64,000 nucleotides of DNA, taken from assembly GCF_003600895.1 (NCBI RefSeq), contig NZ_QYRP01000002.1, positions 2,418,001 to 2,482,000 on the forward strand, read 5' to 3'. Below the pieces are notes generated by a model that was given only the letters and a program-made list of their open reading frames with translations, made no database searches and had not been told where the DNA came from. The DNA comes from Nocardioides cavernaquae (GTDB lineage: Bacteria; Actinomycetota; Actinomycetes; Propionibacteriales; Nocardioidaceae). Below, in pieces: positions 16,473 through 25,000 of the stretch (position 1 is its first letter; each line of letters begins with the position of its first letter). The translations under genes were made by a program, and so were the position numbers.

Positions 16473-18209
16473 ATGACCAGCACGAAGCTGGCCGGCCTGA
16501 ACCAGGCCGGCCCGAACCAGACGGGCCCGAACCGGACCAGCATGGCCAGTCAGGCGGCGCCGCTCGACGCTCTCCTCGTGGAGGCTGCGCGGGGCCCACT
16601 GCGCCGCTTCCTTCCGGACAGCGCGACCGCGAAGTGGGCAGTCTCGATGGCCCGGCAGCCCGGCGCGACCGTACGCCGCCTCCGCGCGCTCGGCGGTGAG
16701 GCGGGACGCATCGCCCTCGGCAGCTCGGAGCTGGCGCCGGACCGCCGCGATCGCCGCTTCACCGACGTCGCCTGGTCGCAGAACCCGCTGCTCAAGCGCC
16801 TCGTGCAGCTCTACCTGGCGGGCGGCAAGACGGTCGAGGAGCTCCTCGCCGATGCGGACCTGACGCTGACGCAGCGCCGACGCCTGCAGTTCCAGGTCGA
16901 GAACGTCCTGGCCGCGATCGCGCCGAGCAACATCCCGCTGGTCAACCCCGAGTCGGCCAAGGCGGTCATCGACACCGCCGGCCTCAGCCTGGTGCGTGGC
17001 GGTCGGCAGCTGGTCAGGGACCTCGCGTCCAGCCCCCGGATCCCGGAGATGGTGGACACCTCCGGCTTCAAGCTCGGCGACAACGTCGCCGCGACCCCTG
17101 GTGCGGTGGTGCTCCGGACCGAGGTGCTCGAGCTGATCCAGTACCAGCCGCAGACCGACGAGGTCCGTGAGGTGCCGCTGATGATCGTGCCGCCGACGAT
17201 CAACAAGTTCTACGCGATCGACCTCTCGCCCGAGCGCAGCCTGGTGGAGTTCAGCGTGCGCCAGGGCCGGCAGATCTTCGTGATCTCCTGGCGCAACCCG
17301 GATGCGCGGCACGCCGACTGGGACTTCGACACCTACGTCCGCGCCATCCTCGATGCCCTCGACGCGGTCGAGGAGATCACGGGCAGCAAGCAGACCGTCC
17401 TGGGCGGCATCTGCTCCGGCGGCATCCTGGCCTCGATCACCGCGGCGTACCTCGCCGGGATCGGGCGCCAGGACCGCCTCGCCGCGCTCTGCCTCGCCGT
17501 CACCGTCATCGACAACGCGAACGCCGGCACGGTCTCCGCGCTGGTCGACCGGCGCGGTGCCGAGCTGGCCAAGCGGCTCTCGCGCCGCAAGGGCTACCTC
17601 GACGGCAACGCCCTCGCGGAGATCTTCGCGTGGCTGCGCCCCGGTGACCTGATCTGGAACTACTGGGTCAACAACTACCTGCTCGGCAAGCGGCCGCCGG
17701 CGTTCGACATCCTGTTCTGGAACGCCGACACGACCCGGATGACGGCCGGCCTCCACGCCGACTTCGTCGACCTGGCCATGGAGAACAAGCTGCTCCGAGC
17801 GGGCGCGGTCACGGTGCTCGGGGTGCCGATCGACCTCAAGGCAGTCACCGTCGATGCGTACGTCGTGGCGGGCATCGCCGACCACATCACGCCGTGGGAG
17901 AACTGCTACCAGTCGACGCAGCTCTTCGGCGGCAAGACCCGGTTCGTGCTGTCGACCAGCGGCCACATCGCCGCGCTGGTGAACCCTCCGGGCAACCCGA
18001 AAGCGTCCTTCCGCACCAACGACGAGAACCCGGCAGATGCGAAGGCATGGCTGCGTGAGGCGGAGACGCACCAGGGCACCTGGTGGACCGACGTGGCAGC
18101 CTGGCTGAGTGCCCGCAGCGGGGACCTGAGGCCGGCGCCGAGGGAGCTCGGCACCGCAGTGCTGCCGCCACTGGCCGAGGCCCCCGGCACGTACGTCTTC
18201 GACAAGTGA
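16473..18209 (+). CDS. phaC: Class I poly(3-hydroxyalkanoate) synthase
   Basis: Protein of 578 residues, the size of class I PhaC. The lipase-like box GGICSGG places the nucleophilic Cys at residue 314; the catalytic His is in STSGHIAALVNPPG (H498) and the Asp in VVAGIADHITPW. Upstream are the PHA-synthase N-domain signatures QNPLLKRLVQLYL and SNIPLVNPE. It polymerises (R)-3-hydroxyacyl-CoA into PHA granules. ATG 16473 has GGGAG about 7 bases upstream. An odd N-terminal repeat (NQAGPNQTGPNRTS) comes from a short tandem DNA repeat and is probably dispensable. It is followed after 8 bases by the depolymerase gene. Confidence 0.94.
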   Translation: MTSTKLAGLNQAGPNQTGPNRTSMASQAAPLDALLVEAARGPLRRFLPDSATAKWAVSMARQPGATVRRLRALGGEAGRIALGSSELAPDRRDRRFTDVAWSQNPLLKRLVQLYLAGGKTVEELLADADLTLTQRRRLQFQVENVLAAIAPSNIPLVNPESAKAVIDTAGLSLVRGGRQLVRDLASSPRIPEMVDTSGFKLGDNVAATPGAVVLRTEVLELIQYQPQTDEVREVPLMIVPPTINKFYAIDLSPERSLVEFSVRQGRQIFVISWRNPDARHADWDFDTYVRAILDALDAVEEITGSKQTVLGGICSGGILASITAAYLAGIGRQDRLAALCLAVTVIDNANAGTVSALVDRRGAELAKRLSRRKGYLDGNALAEIFAWLRPGDLIWNYWVNNYLLGKRPPAFDILFWNADTTRMTAGLHADFVDLAMENKLLRAGAVTVLGVPIDLKAVTVDAYVVAGIADHITPWENCYQSTQLFGGKTRFVLSTSGHIAALVNPPGNPKASFRTNDENPADAKAWLREAETHQGTWWTDVAAWLSARSGDLRPAPRELGTAVLPPLAEAPGTYVFDK

Positions 18210-18217
18210 AGGGCGGC

Positions 18218-19081
18218 ATGAAGAGCACTCCCACGACAGGACGGGCGCCCATGAGCGACGAGCTCCTCTGGATCACGGTGATGGGGCAGCAGGTCCGCGT
18301 CTCGATCCGGCGTGCTGTTCGTGCGTCCGGCGACGAACCGGTTGCGCCGACGGTGCCGCTGGTGCTGTGCAACGGCATCGGTGCCAGCCTCGAGCTCCTG
18401 CAGCCCTTCGTCGACGAGGTCGATCCCGCGATCGAGGTCGTGCGCTTCGACGTCCCCGGAGTCGGGGGATCGCCGCTGCCGAAGCTGCCCTACAACTTCG
18501 CGGGGCTGGCGTGGTTCCTCAGCCGGGCGCTCGACGAGCTCGGCTACGACCGCTTCGACGTCCTGGGTATCTCATGGGGTGGGGGACTGACCCAGCAGAT
18601 CGCCTTCCAGCACCGACGGCGCTGCCGGCGGCTCGTGCTGGTGAGCACGGGGACGGGCTCGCTGATGGTGCCCGCGCGCCCCGGCGTACTCGCGAAGATG
18701 GTCACGCCGCGCCGTTACCGCGACAAGGAGTACGCCAAGCAGATCGCGGCCGAGCTGTACGGCGGGCGCCTGCGTGACGAACCGGGCCTGGCGGGGGCGC
18801 TGCTGCACGACCAGTCGCGCGTCGGCTCGCGGCGGGGCTACCTCTACCAGCTGCTCGCGGGGGTCGGCTGGTCGAGCCTTCCCGCGCTGCCGCTGATCCG
18901 CCAGCGCACCTTGATCCTGGCTGGCACGGACGACCCGATCATCCCGTTCGTCAACGCGCGGATCATCGCGCGGCTGATGCCGCACGCCACGCTCCACGCC
19001 TACGACGACGGGCACCTCGGGCTGGTCACGCTGGCCGACGAGCTCGGTCCGCTGGTGTCGCGCTTCGTGCTCGCGGAGTGA
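18218..19081 (+). CDS. phaZ: Intracellular poly(3-hydroxyalkanoate) depolymerase
   Basis: Alpha/beta hydrolase of 287 residues closely resembling the medium-chain PHA depolymerase PhaZ of pseudomonads: LVLCNGIGASLELLQPF, VVRFDVPGVGGSPLP, the nucleophile elbow GISWGGG (Ser119), SPRRY-like TPRRYRDKEYAKQIAAELYGGRLR, the acid GTDDPIIP and the His in YDDGHLGL. It mobilises stored PHA. ATG 18218 has an AGGG just upstream; ATG 18251 (MSDELLW...) is a plausible alternative that matches the family N-terminus. The gene lies directly after the synthase, giving a synthesis and breakdown pair in one operon. Confidence 0.87.
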   Translation: MKSTPTTGRAPMSDELLWITVMGQQVRVSIRRAVRASGDEPVAPTVPLVLCNGIGASLELLQPFVDEVDPAIEVVRFDVPGVGGSPLPKLPYNFAGLAWFLSRALDELGYDRFDVLGISWGGGLTQQIAFQHRRRCRRLVLVSTGTGSLMVPARPGVLAKMVTPRRYRDKEYAKQIAAELYGGRLRDEPGLAGALLHDQSRVGSRRGYLYQLLAGVGWSSLPALPLIRQRTLILAGTDDPIIPFVNARIIARLMPHATLHAYDDGHLGLVTLADELGPLVSRFVLAE

Positions 19082-19137
19082 GGTGACGCTCGTCGTGCCT
19101 CGCGGCGGGTGACCGTAGAGCGGACAGTTGGCGTTTG

Positions 19138-19170
19138 GAAACATGAGGGGAACATCACATTCGCTAACCT
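19138..19170 (+). promoter_or_regulatory. ppc promoter with FasR-like motif
   Basis: GAAACATGAGG (19138-19148) is identical over 11 bases to the arm of the inverted repeat between the carboxylase and FAS genes. It covers the -35 position relative to TAACCT (19165-19170), a TANNNT -10 box. The start codon is about 110 bases further on. Only one arm is present here, so binding may be weaker than at FAS. Confidence 0.5.
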
Positions 19171-19277
19171 TCCAGTGACCTAGCTCGACGACTGGCCCGC
19201 GACCCGGACCCGAGCGTCGACCACGTGCTCAGCCCGGCCATGGTGACCCCCGGCCGGCAGGAAGGGGTCCGGATTCC

Positions 19278-22037
19278 ATGACCTCGCAGACCATCAGCAG
19301 CCAGACGACCAGCAGTGGTGACAGCCCGTCGGAGGCGACCTCCTCCGGTGAGATCGAGGTGGCGAGCGACCACATCGATCCCGAGCTCCGCGCAGACATC
19401 GCGCACGTCACGACCCTGCTCGGGGACGTCCTTCGCCGCACCGAGGGTGAGGAGTTCCTCGAGCTGGTCGAGCAGGTACGCACTCTCGATGACGAGTCCC
19501 GAGCCCGTGTGCTCGCCGCACTGGACATCCCGACGGCCACGCGGCTCGCCCGTGCCTTCACGGCGTACTTCCACCTGGCCAACACCACCGAGCAGGTGCA
19601 CCGCGCGCGTGCCTACCGCCGCGACCGGCAGGAGGCCGGCGGCTGGCTCGAGCGCGCTGTCGCCCGCGTCACCGAGGGCGGGCTCAGCGACGAGCTCGCC
19701 GCCCAGGTCGCCTCGCTCGCGGTCCGCCCGGTCTTCACCGCGCACCCCACCGAGGCCGCCCGCCGCTCGACGCTGGACAAGCTGCGTCGCATCGCCGCCC
19801 TGCTCGAGCTGCCCGAGGACCACGCCCGCACCCGCCGGATGGCGGAGGCGATCGAGCTGCTCTGGCTCACTGACGAGGTGCGCATCGAGCCGCCGAACCC
19901 GGTCGACGAGGCGCGCAACGGCATCTACTACCTCGAGTCCCTGTCGCGCGAGTCGATCCCGGAGGTGCTCGACGAGCTCCGCGCGCGCCTCGACGACGCG
20001 GGCGTGCCGGTGCCGCCGGCCTGGCGCCCGCTGCGTTTCGGCAGCTGGATGGGTGGCGACCGCGACGGCAACCCGCGCGTCACGCCGTCCATCACCCGCG
20101 AGATCCTCGTGCTCCAGGCTCGCCACGGCATTGGCGTCATCCGCGACATGCTCGCCGAGCTGCGACGCACCCTCTCGGTCAGCGAGCGGATCAGTCCGGT
20201 CGACCAGGAGGTCCGCGACCGCGCCGTTGCGATGCTCGCGGTGCTTCCCGGGGTGGACCCGCGCTACCCCCGGCTGAACGCCGAGGAGCCCTACCGCCTC
20301 TACCTGACCTGCGTCGACGTCCGGCTCCAGCTCACCGCCGACCGGCTCACGCGAGGCACACCGCACCTGGCGGGCCAGGACTACCGCGATGACGACGAGC
20401 TGCTCGCCGACCTCGAGCTGCTGCACCGCTCCGTCCTCACGCACCAGGGACCGACGATCGGCACGGGCCAGGTGCAGCAGGTGGTCGACGCGGTCGCCGC
20501 GAGCGGCCTCACCCTCGCGACGCTCGACATCCGCGAGCACGCCGAGAGGCACCACCAGGCGCTGGGTCAGCTGGTCGACCGGCTCGACATCCTCGACCGT
20601 CCGTACGCCGACCTCGACCGGCCGACGCGCACCGCACTGCTGGCCCGGGAGCTCGGCAGCCGACGCCCCCTCGCGCCGTACCCGCCCGCGCTCGACGAGC
20701 AGGGTGCAGCCACGCTGGCCATCTTCGACACCGTCCGCTGGGCGCTCGACGCGCTCGGCGAGCGGGTCATCGACAGCTACATCATCTCGATGACCCAGGG
20801 TGCTGACGACGTCCTCGCTGCCGCACTACTGGCGCGGGAGGCCGGCCTGATCGACCTCACCGGGGGCATCGCGCGGATCGGGTTCGCGCCGCTCCTGGAG
20901 ACGCTCGTCGAGCTCGAGCACGCGGGCGAGATCCTCGACAAGCTGCTCATCGACCCGGCGTACCGGCGGCTGGTGGCGCTCCGGGGCGACGTCCAGGAGG
21001 TCATGCTCGGCTACTCCGACTCCAACAAGCAGGGCGGCATCGCTGCCTCGCAGTGGCTGATCCAGAAGGCACAGCGGCAGGCGCGCGACGTCGGCCGGCG
21101 CCATGGTGTCCAGGTCCGGTTCTTCCACGGCCGGGGCGGCTCGGTCGGACGCGGTGGCGGCCCGACGTACGAGGCGATCATGTCGCTGCCGCCGGGTGCC
21201 GTCGAAGGCACCGTGAAGCTGACCGAGCAGGGCGAGGTGATCAGCGACAAGTACGCCCTGCCGCAGCTCGCGCGCGAGAACCTCGAGCTGATGCTCGCGG
21301 CGACCCTCGAGGCCACCGTGCTGCACCGCAAGGACCGTCGCGCACCCCGCGATGCCGCTGCGTGGGACGCCGTGATGGAGAAGGTCGCGCTGGCGGCCGA
21401 GGGTCGCTACCGCGAGCTGGTCGCGCGGCCCGAGCTGCCGGCGTACTTCCTCGCGGCGACGCCCGTGGACCAGCTCGGCGCGCTGCGCCTGGGCTCGCGG
21501 CCCTCGCGCCGCCCGGACTCGTCCGCCGGCCTCGACGGCCTGCGCGCGATCCCGTGGGTCTTCGGCTGGACGCAGTCGCGCCAGGTCGTCCCCGGTTGGT
21601 ACGGCGTGGGCACCGGCCTCGCGCACGCCGCCGGTGACCTCGAGGCCCTGCAGAAGATGTACGCCGGCTGGCCGTTCTTCCGCGCCTTCATCGACAACGT
21701 GGCCATGACGCTCGCGAAGACCGACCTCGGCATCGCGCGCAACTACGTGGCGACCCTCGCGCCGGAGCTCGGTGCCGAGATCCTCGAGGACCTCGAGACC
21801 GAGTTCGCGCTCACCCTGGCCCAGGTGCTCGCGGTGTGCGGCGACGCGGAGCTGCTGGCCCGCCAGCCCTCACTGCGCGCGACCCTCGAGGTGCGCGAGC
21901 GCTATCTCGCGCCGCTCCACCACCTGCAGGTCCAGCTGCTCGCGCGCCACCGGGCGGGGGAGAGCGACCCCGAGCTCGAGCGCGCTCTGATGCTGACCAC
22001 CAACGGCATCGCCGCGGGCATGCGCAACACCGGCTGA
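19278..22037 (+). CDS. ppc: Phosphoenolpyruvate carboxylase
   Basis: Protein of 919 residues, normal PEPC length. Visible motifs are VFTAHPTEAARRS (catalytic His156), GSWMGGDRDGNP (bicarbonate and PEP contacts), GYSDSNKQGG, FHGRGGSVGRGGGPTYEAI and the C-terminal MLTTNGIAAGMRNTG. It carboxylates PEP to oxaloacetate, an anaplerotic step. The first 35 residues are rich in Ser/Thr and are an actinobacterial extension. The long leader and a FasR-like motif in its promoter suggest coordination with lipid synthesis. It is convergent with the acyl-CoA carboxylase, and the genes are separated by a strong palindromic repeat. Confidence 0.96.
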   Translation: MTSQTISSQTTSSGDSPSEATSSGEIEVASDHIDPELRADIAHVTTLLGDVLRRTEGEEFLELVEQVRTLDDESRARVLAALDIPTATRLARAFTAYFHLANTTEQVHRARAYRRDRQEAGGWLERAVARVTEGGLSDELAAQVASLAVRPVFTAHPTEAARRSTLDKLRRIAALLELPEDHARTRRMAEAIELLWLTDEVRIEPPNPVDEARNGIYYLESLSRESIPEVLDELRARLDDAGVPVPPAWRPLRFGSWMGGDRDGNPRVTPSITREILVLQARHGIGVIRDMLAELRRTLSVSERISPVDQEVRDRAVAMLAVLPGVDPRYPRLNAEEPYRLYLTCVDVRLQLTADRLTRGTPHLAGQDYRDDDELLADLELLHRSVLTHQGPTIGTGQVQQVVDAVAASGLTLATLDIREHAERHHQALGQLVDRLDILDRPYADLDRPTRTALLARELGSRRPLAPYPPALDEQGAATLAIFDTVRWALDALGERVIDSYIISMTQGADDVLAAALLAREAGLIDLTGGIARIGFAPLLETLVELEHAGEILDKLLIDPAYRRLVALRGDVQEVMLGYSDSNKQGGIAASQWLIQKAQRQARDVGRRHGVQVRFFHGRGGSVGRGGGPTYEAIMSLPPGAVEGTVKLTEQGEVISDKYALPQLARENLELMLAATLEATVLHRKDRRAPRDAAAWDAVMEKVALAAEGRYRELVARPELPAYFLAATPVDQLGALRLGSRPSRRPDSSAGLDGLRAIPWVFGWTQSRQVVPGWYGVGTGLAHAAGDLEALQKMYAGWPFFRAFIDNVAMTLAKTDLGIARNYVATLAPELGAEILEDLETEFALTLAQVLAVCGDAELLARQPSLRATLEVRERYLAPLHHLQVQLLARHRAGESDPELERALMLTTNGIAAGMRNTG

Positions 22038-22038
22038 C

Positions 22039-22092
22039 GTCGACACGGCGCAACCTTGGCGTCGACACGGCGCAAGGTTGCGCCGTGTCGAC
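22039..22092. terminator. Bidirectional terminator built from GTCGACACGGCG repeat units
   Basis: Two direct copies of a 20-base unit starting GTCGACACGGCG (22039-22058 and 22061-22080) are followed by an inverted copy, so that 22039-22058 pairs perfectly with 22073-22092 (20-bp stem, 14-base loop). The second unit alone can also form a 15-bp stem. It fills the gap between the convergent ppc and carboxylase genes. The same unit recurs as a tandem array at 46799-46860. Confidence 0.7.
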
Positions 22093-22095
22093 GGG

Positions 22096-25000
22096 TCAGC
22101 CGCGGGTGATCGCGGCGATGATCTCGGGGCGGAGCTGACGGGCCGAGATGACGGCGTCGACCGAACCCACTCGCACGGCGCGGTGGATGTCGTGGACACC
22201 GTCGAACTCACCGGCGACCTCGCTCAGTTTCTCGGCACGCACCGACGCACGGAGCCGGCCGAGCTCGACGGCCAGCCGACCGCGTTCGGCGGGCGCAGCA
22301 TCGGCCACCAGGGTCTCGAGCTCCAGCACCTGCGCGTCGCGCGCAGTGCGCTTGTCGACCTCCGCGGAGAACACGACGGCTGCCGCGGGAGCACCACCGA
22401 TCACCGACGCGAACGATCCCTCGAGAGCCAGCACGGTCATGCGCGGGTTCAGCGCCTTGGAGAACACCACGAAAGCGCCGCCGTGGTAGCGCGAGATCAC
22501 CACGAACACGATCGGGCCGTCGAAGTTCGTGATCGCACGGCCGATCTCGGCGCCGTACTCCAGCTGGAGGTTGCGCATCGAGTCCGGTGAGCCGTCGAAG
22601 CCGGACAGGTTCGCCAGGACCACCAACGGCCGGTTGCCGCTCGCCGCATTGATCGCGCGGGCTGCCTTCTTCGACGAACGCGGGAACAGCGTGCCGCCCG
22701 TGTAGACATCGGGACCGTCCGCCGGCGGGAAGCCGCGGCGCGGCACCGGCTTGGACTCGATGCCCAGCAGGCACACGGGATGGCCGCCGAGGTGGGCGTC
22801 GAAGACCACCGCGGTGTCGGCGTCGGCCATGCCGGCCCAGCGCTCGAGCGTCGTGTGGTCCTGGTCCGCGACGGCCCGCATCACGGTCCGGATGTCGAAG
22901 GCCTTCTTGCGATCCGGGTTGGTGGCCGCGGAGAAGATCTCGCCGACGGTCGTGAAGTCACTCGACGGGTCCGTGTGCGGGAACGACGAGACGTCCCGGT
23001 CGTCCGGGTCGGACGTGACGGCGCGCCGCGGACCGGCCTCGCCGGGCGCGGCGTACGTGTGCTCGTAGTGGGCCATCAGCACCTCGAAGGCGCCCGGGAG
23101 GTCGGGAGCCCAGTACTGCGCCTGGCCGTTCTGGCCCATGACCCGGTCGTAGCCGCCGATGCCGAAGTTGTCCTCCGCGGAGACGCCGCCGGAGAAGTCG
23201 AGCGACTGCTTGCCGGTGAGGACCATGGCGCTGTCCGGCGTCATCACGAGGATGCCCTTCGTGTGCATCAGCATGGTTGCCTCGGCGTTCCAGTAAGGCT
23301 GCGCGCCGACGTTGATGCCGGCCACCACGACGTTGATCTCGCCGCCTGCCTGGGTGAACTCGATGATGCGGCGCAGGCCGGCGGCCACCCAGTCCATGTT
23401 CTCCGTGCCGGAGTCCATGGAGATCCGGGCGCCGGCCGAGAGGGCATACCACTCCAGCGGCACTCCCATCTGCTCGGCGAGGTCGATGGCCGCGATGACC
23501 CGCGTGCACTCGGCCTCGGCGACCGCGCCCAGGGCTTTCGTCGGGTCGCCGCACAGCACGACGCGCGTGACGCCCTCGGGGTGGAGGTCGGTCGGGGTGG
23601 AGACGACGCCGGCGATGATGCCGGCCTTGTTGAGGCCGCGCGGACGGTCGACGGGCACGAGTACGCCGGTGTCGTCGAGGTCGTGCTCCACGAACGAGCC
23701 CCGCGGCCCGGTCAGCAGCGGTAGCAGCTCGTAGGGGTAGACGAGTCCGCGACGCTTGGCGCGGAGCACCTTGCTGTCGTAGCTGTCGAGGGTCTTCAGC
23801 GGCTCGGTCGGAGGAGCCTCGATCGAGCTCACGACGCGGCCGCCGGGCCCGGGGGCGAAGCGGAGGGACATCGGGACGGGGCTGCCGTCGGGTCCGGCAA
23901 CGCGGCCGACCGCGAGCACCTCGGCGATGCCGGCGGCGTCGGTGAGGGGTGTGATCTTCCGCTGCAGACCGGTGATCTGCTCGAGGTCGCCCTCGACCAC
24001 GGGCCACACGTGCACCCAGACGTGGTTGAGGTCCAGCCTTGCGCCGGCCGCGCCGCGCGACGTCCGTGCGCGGCGTACGGCCTCGAGGCAGCTCTCGATC
24101 GCCCGCTCCGCGTGGGGTACGCCGGTCACGCGGCCGTCCTCGTCACGGACCACGGCGAGCTGGCGCACCTGGGCGAGCGCGACGAGCCGACGGTCGTCAG
24201 CGTTCTCGCGGGCGACGCACTCGTAGAGGAGGACGTCGTCGGGTGCGTCGAGGCGGGTGATCTGGAAGTCGCGCAGGCGCCACAGGTCCAGGCGCCGCGC
24301 GACCATCGGGTGCACGCCGTGGACGAGGTCGTCCTCGACGACGGGCTCCTCGGTGGCGTCACCGGGGCGGAAGGTGAAGTAGTCGACCCGGCGCTCGTCG
24401 CCGGTGCAGACCGCGACCGTGATCCGGCGTGCCCGGGTGATCAGGTCCGTGCCGGCCAGCGCGTCCTGCAGGACGGCCGCGACGTCGGTGGACGACTCGG
24501 GAGCCGTGGGCCAGAGCAGGTAGAGGTCCGCGACGGCGGCTGCGGTAGCTCCCGCGTCGGCGAGCGCGGCAGCCAGGCCGGTCACGAGCACGGAGGAGGG
24601 GTCGGCCAGCTCGTCGTACGAGCCGCTGGTCGTGACCAGCTGCCGCCCGGTCCCGTCGAGGTCGTAGGCGGCGCGCAGGAACGAGCGCCCGTCGCGCTGC
24701 GTGACCGTGAGGTCCCGCACGAGGTCGCGATAGTGGCGACGCGTCATCACCTCGAGCATCGGGTCGTCGCCACCGTCACCACCGCTGGCAAGGCGCTCCC
24801 CGAGCTGTGCGCTGAGGAGGGCGACGATCTGCTCGGGGATCGCGGCGAGGGCCTCGATCCGTGCGACGCGGTCCGCGGCGGCCGGGGCACCGGCGAGCGC
24901 GGCCACCTCATCGCGTACGCCGCTGAGCACGGCCGCGCGGTCCGCGTCGACCAGCGGCTGGTCGAACCAGCGGAAGCGGATGCTCCGGGCGAGGTCGCCC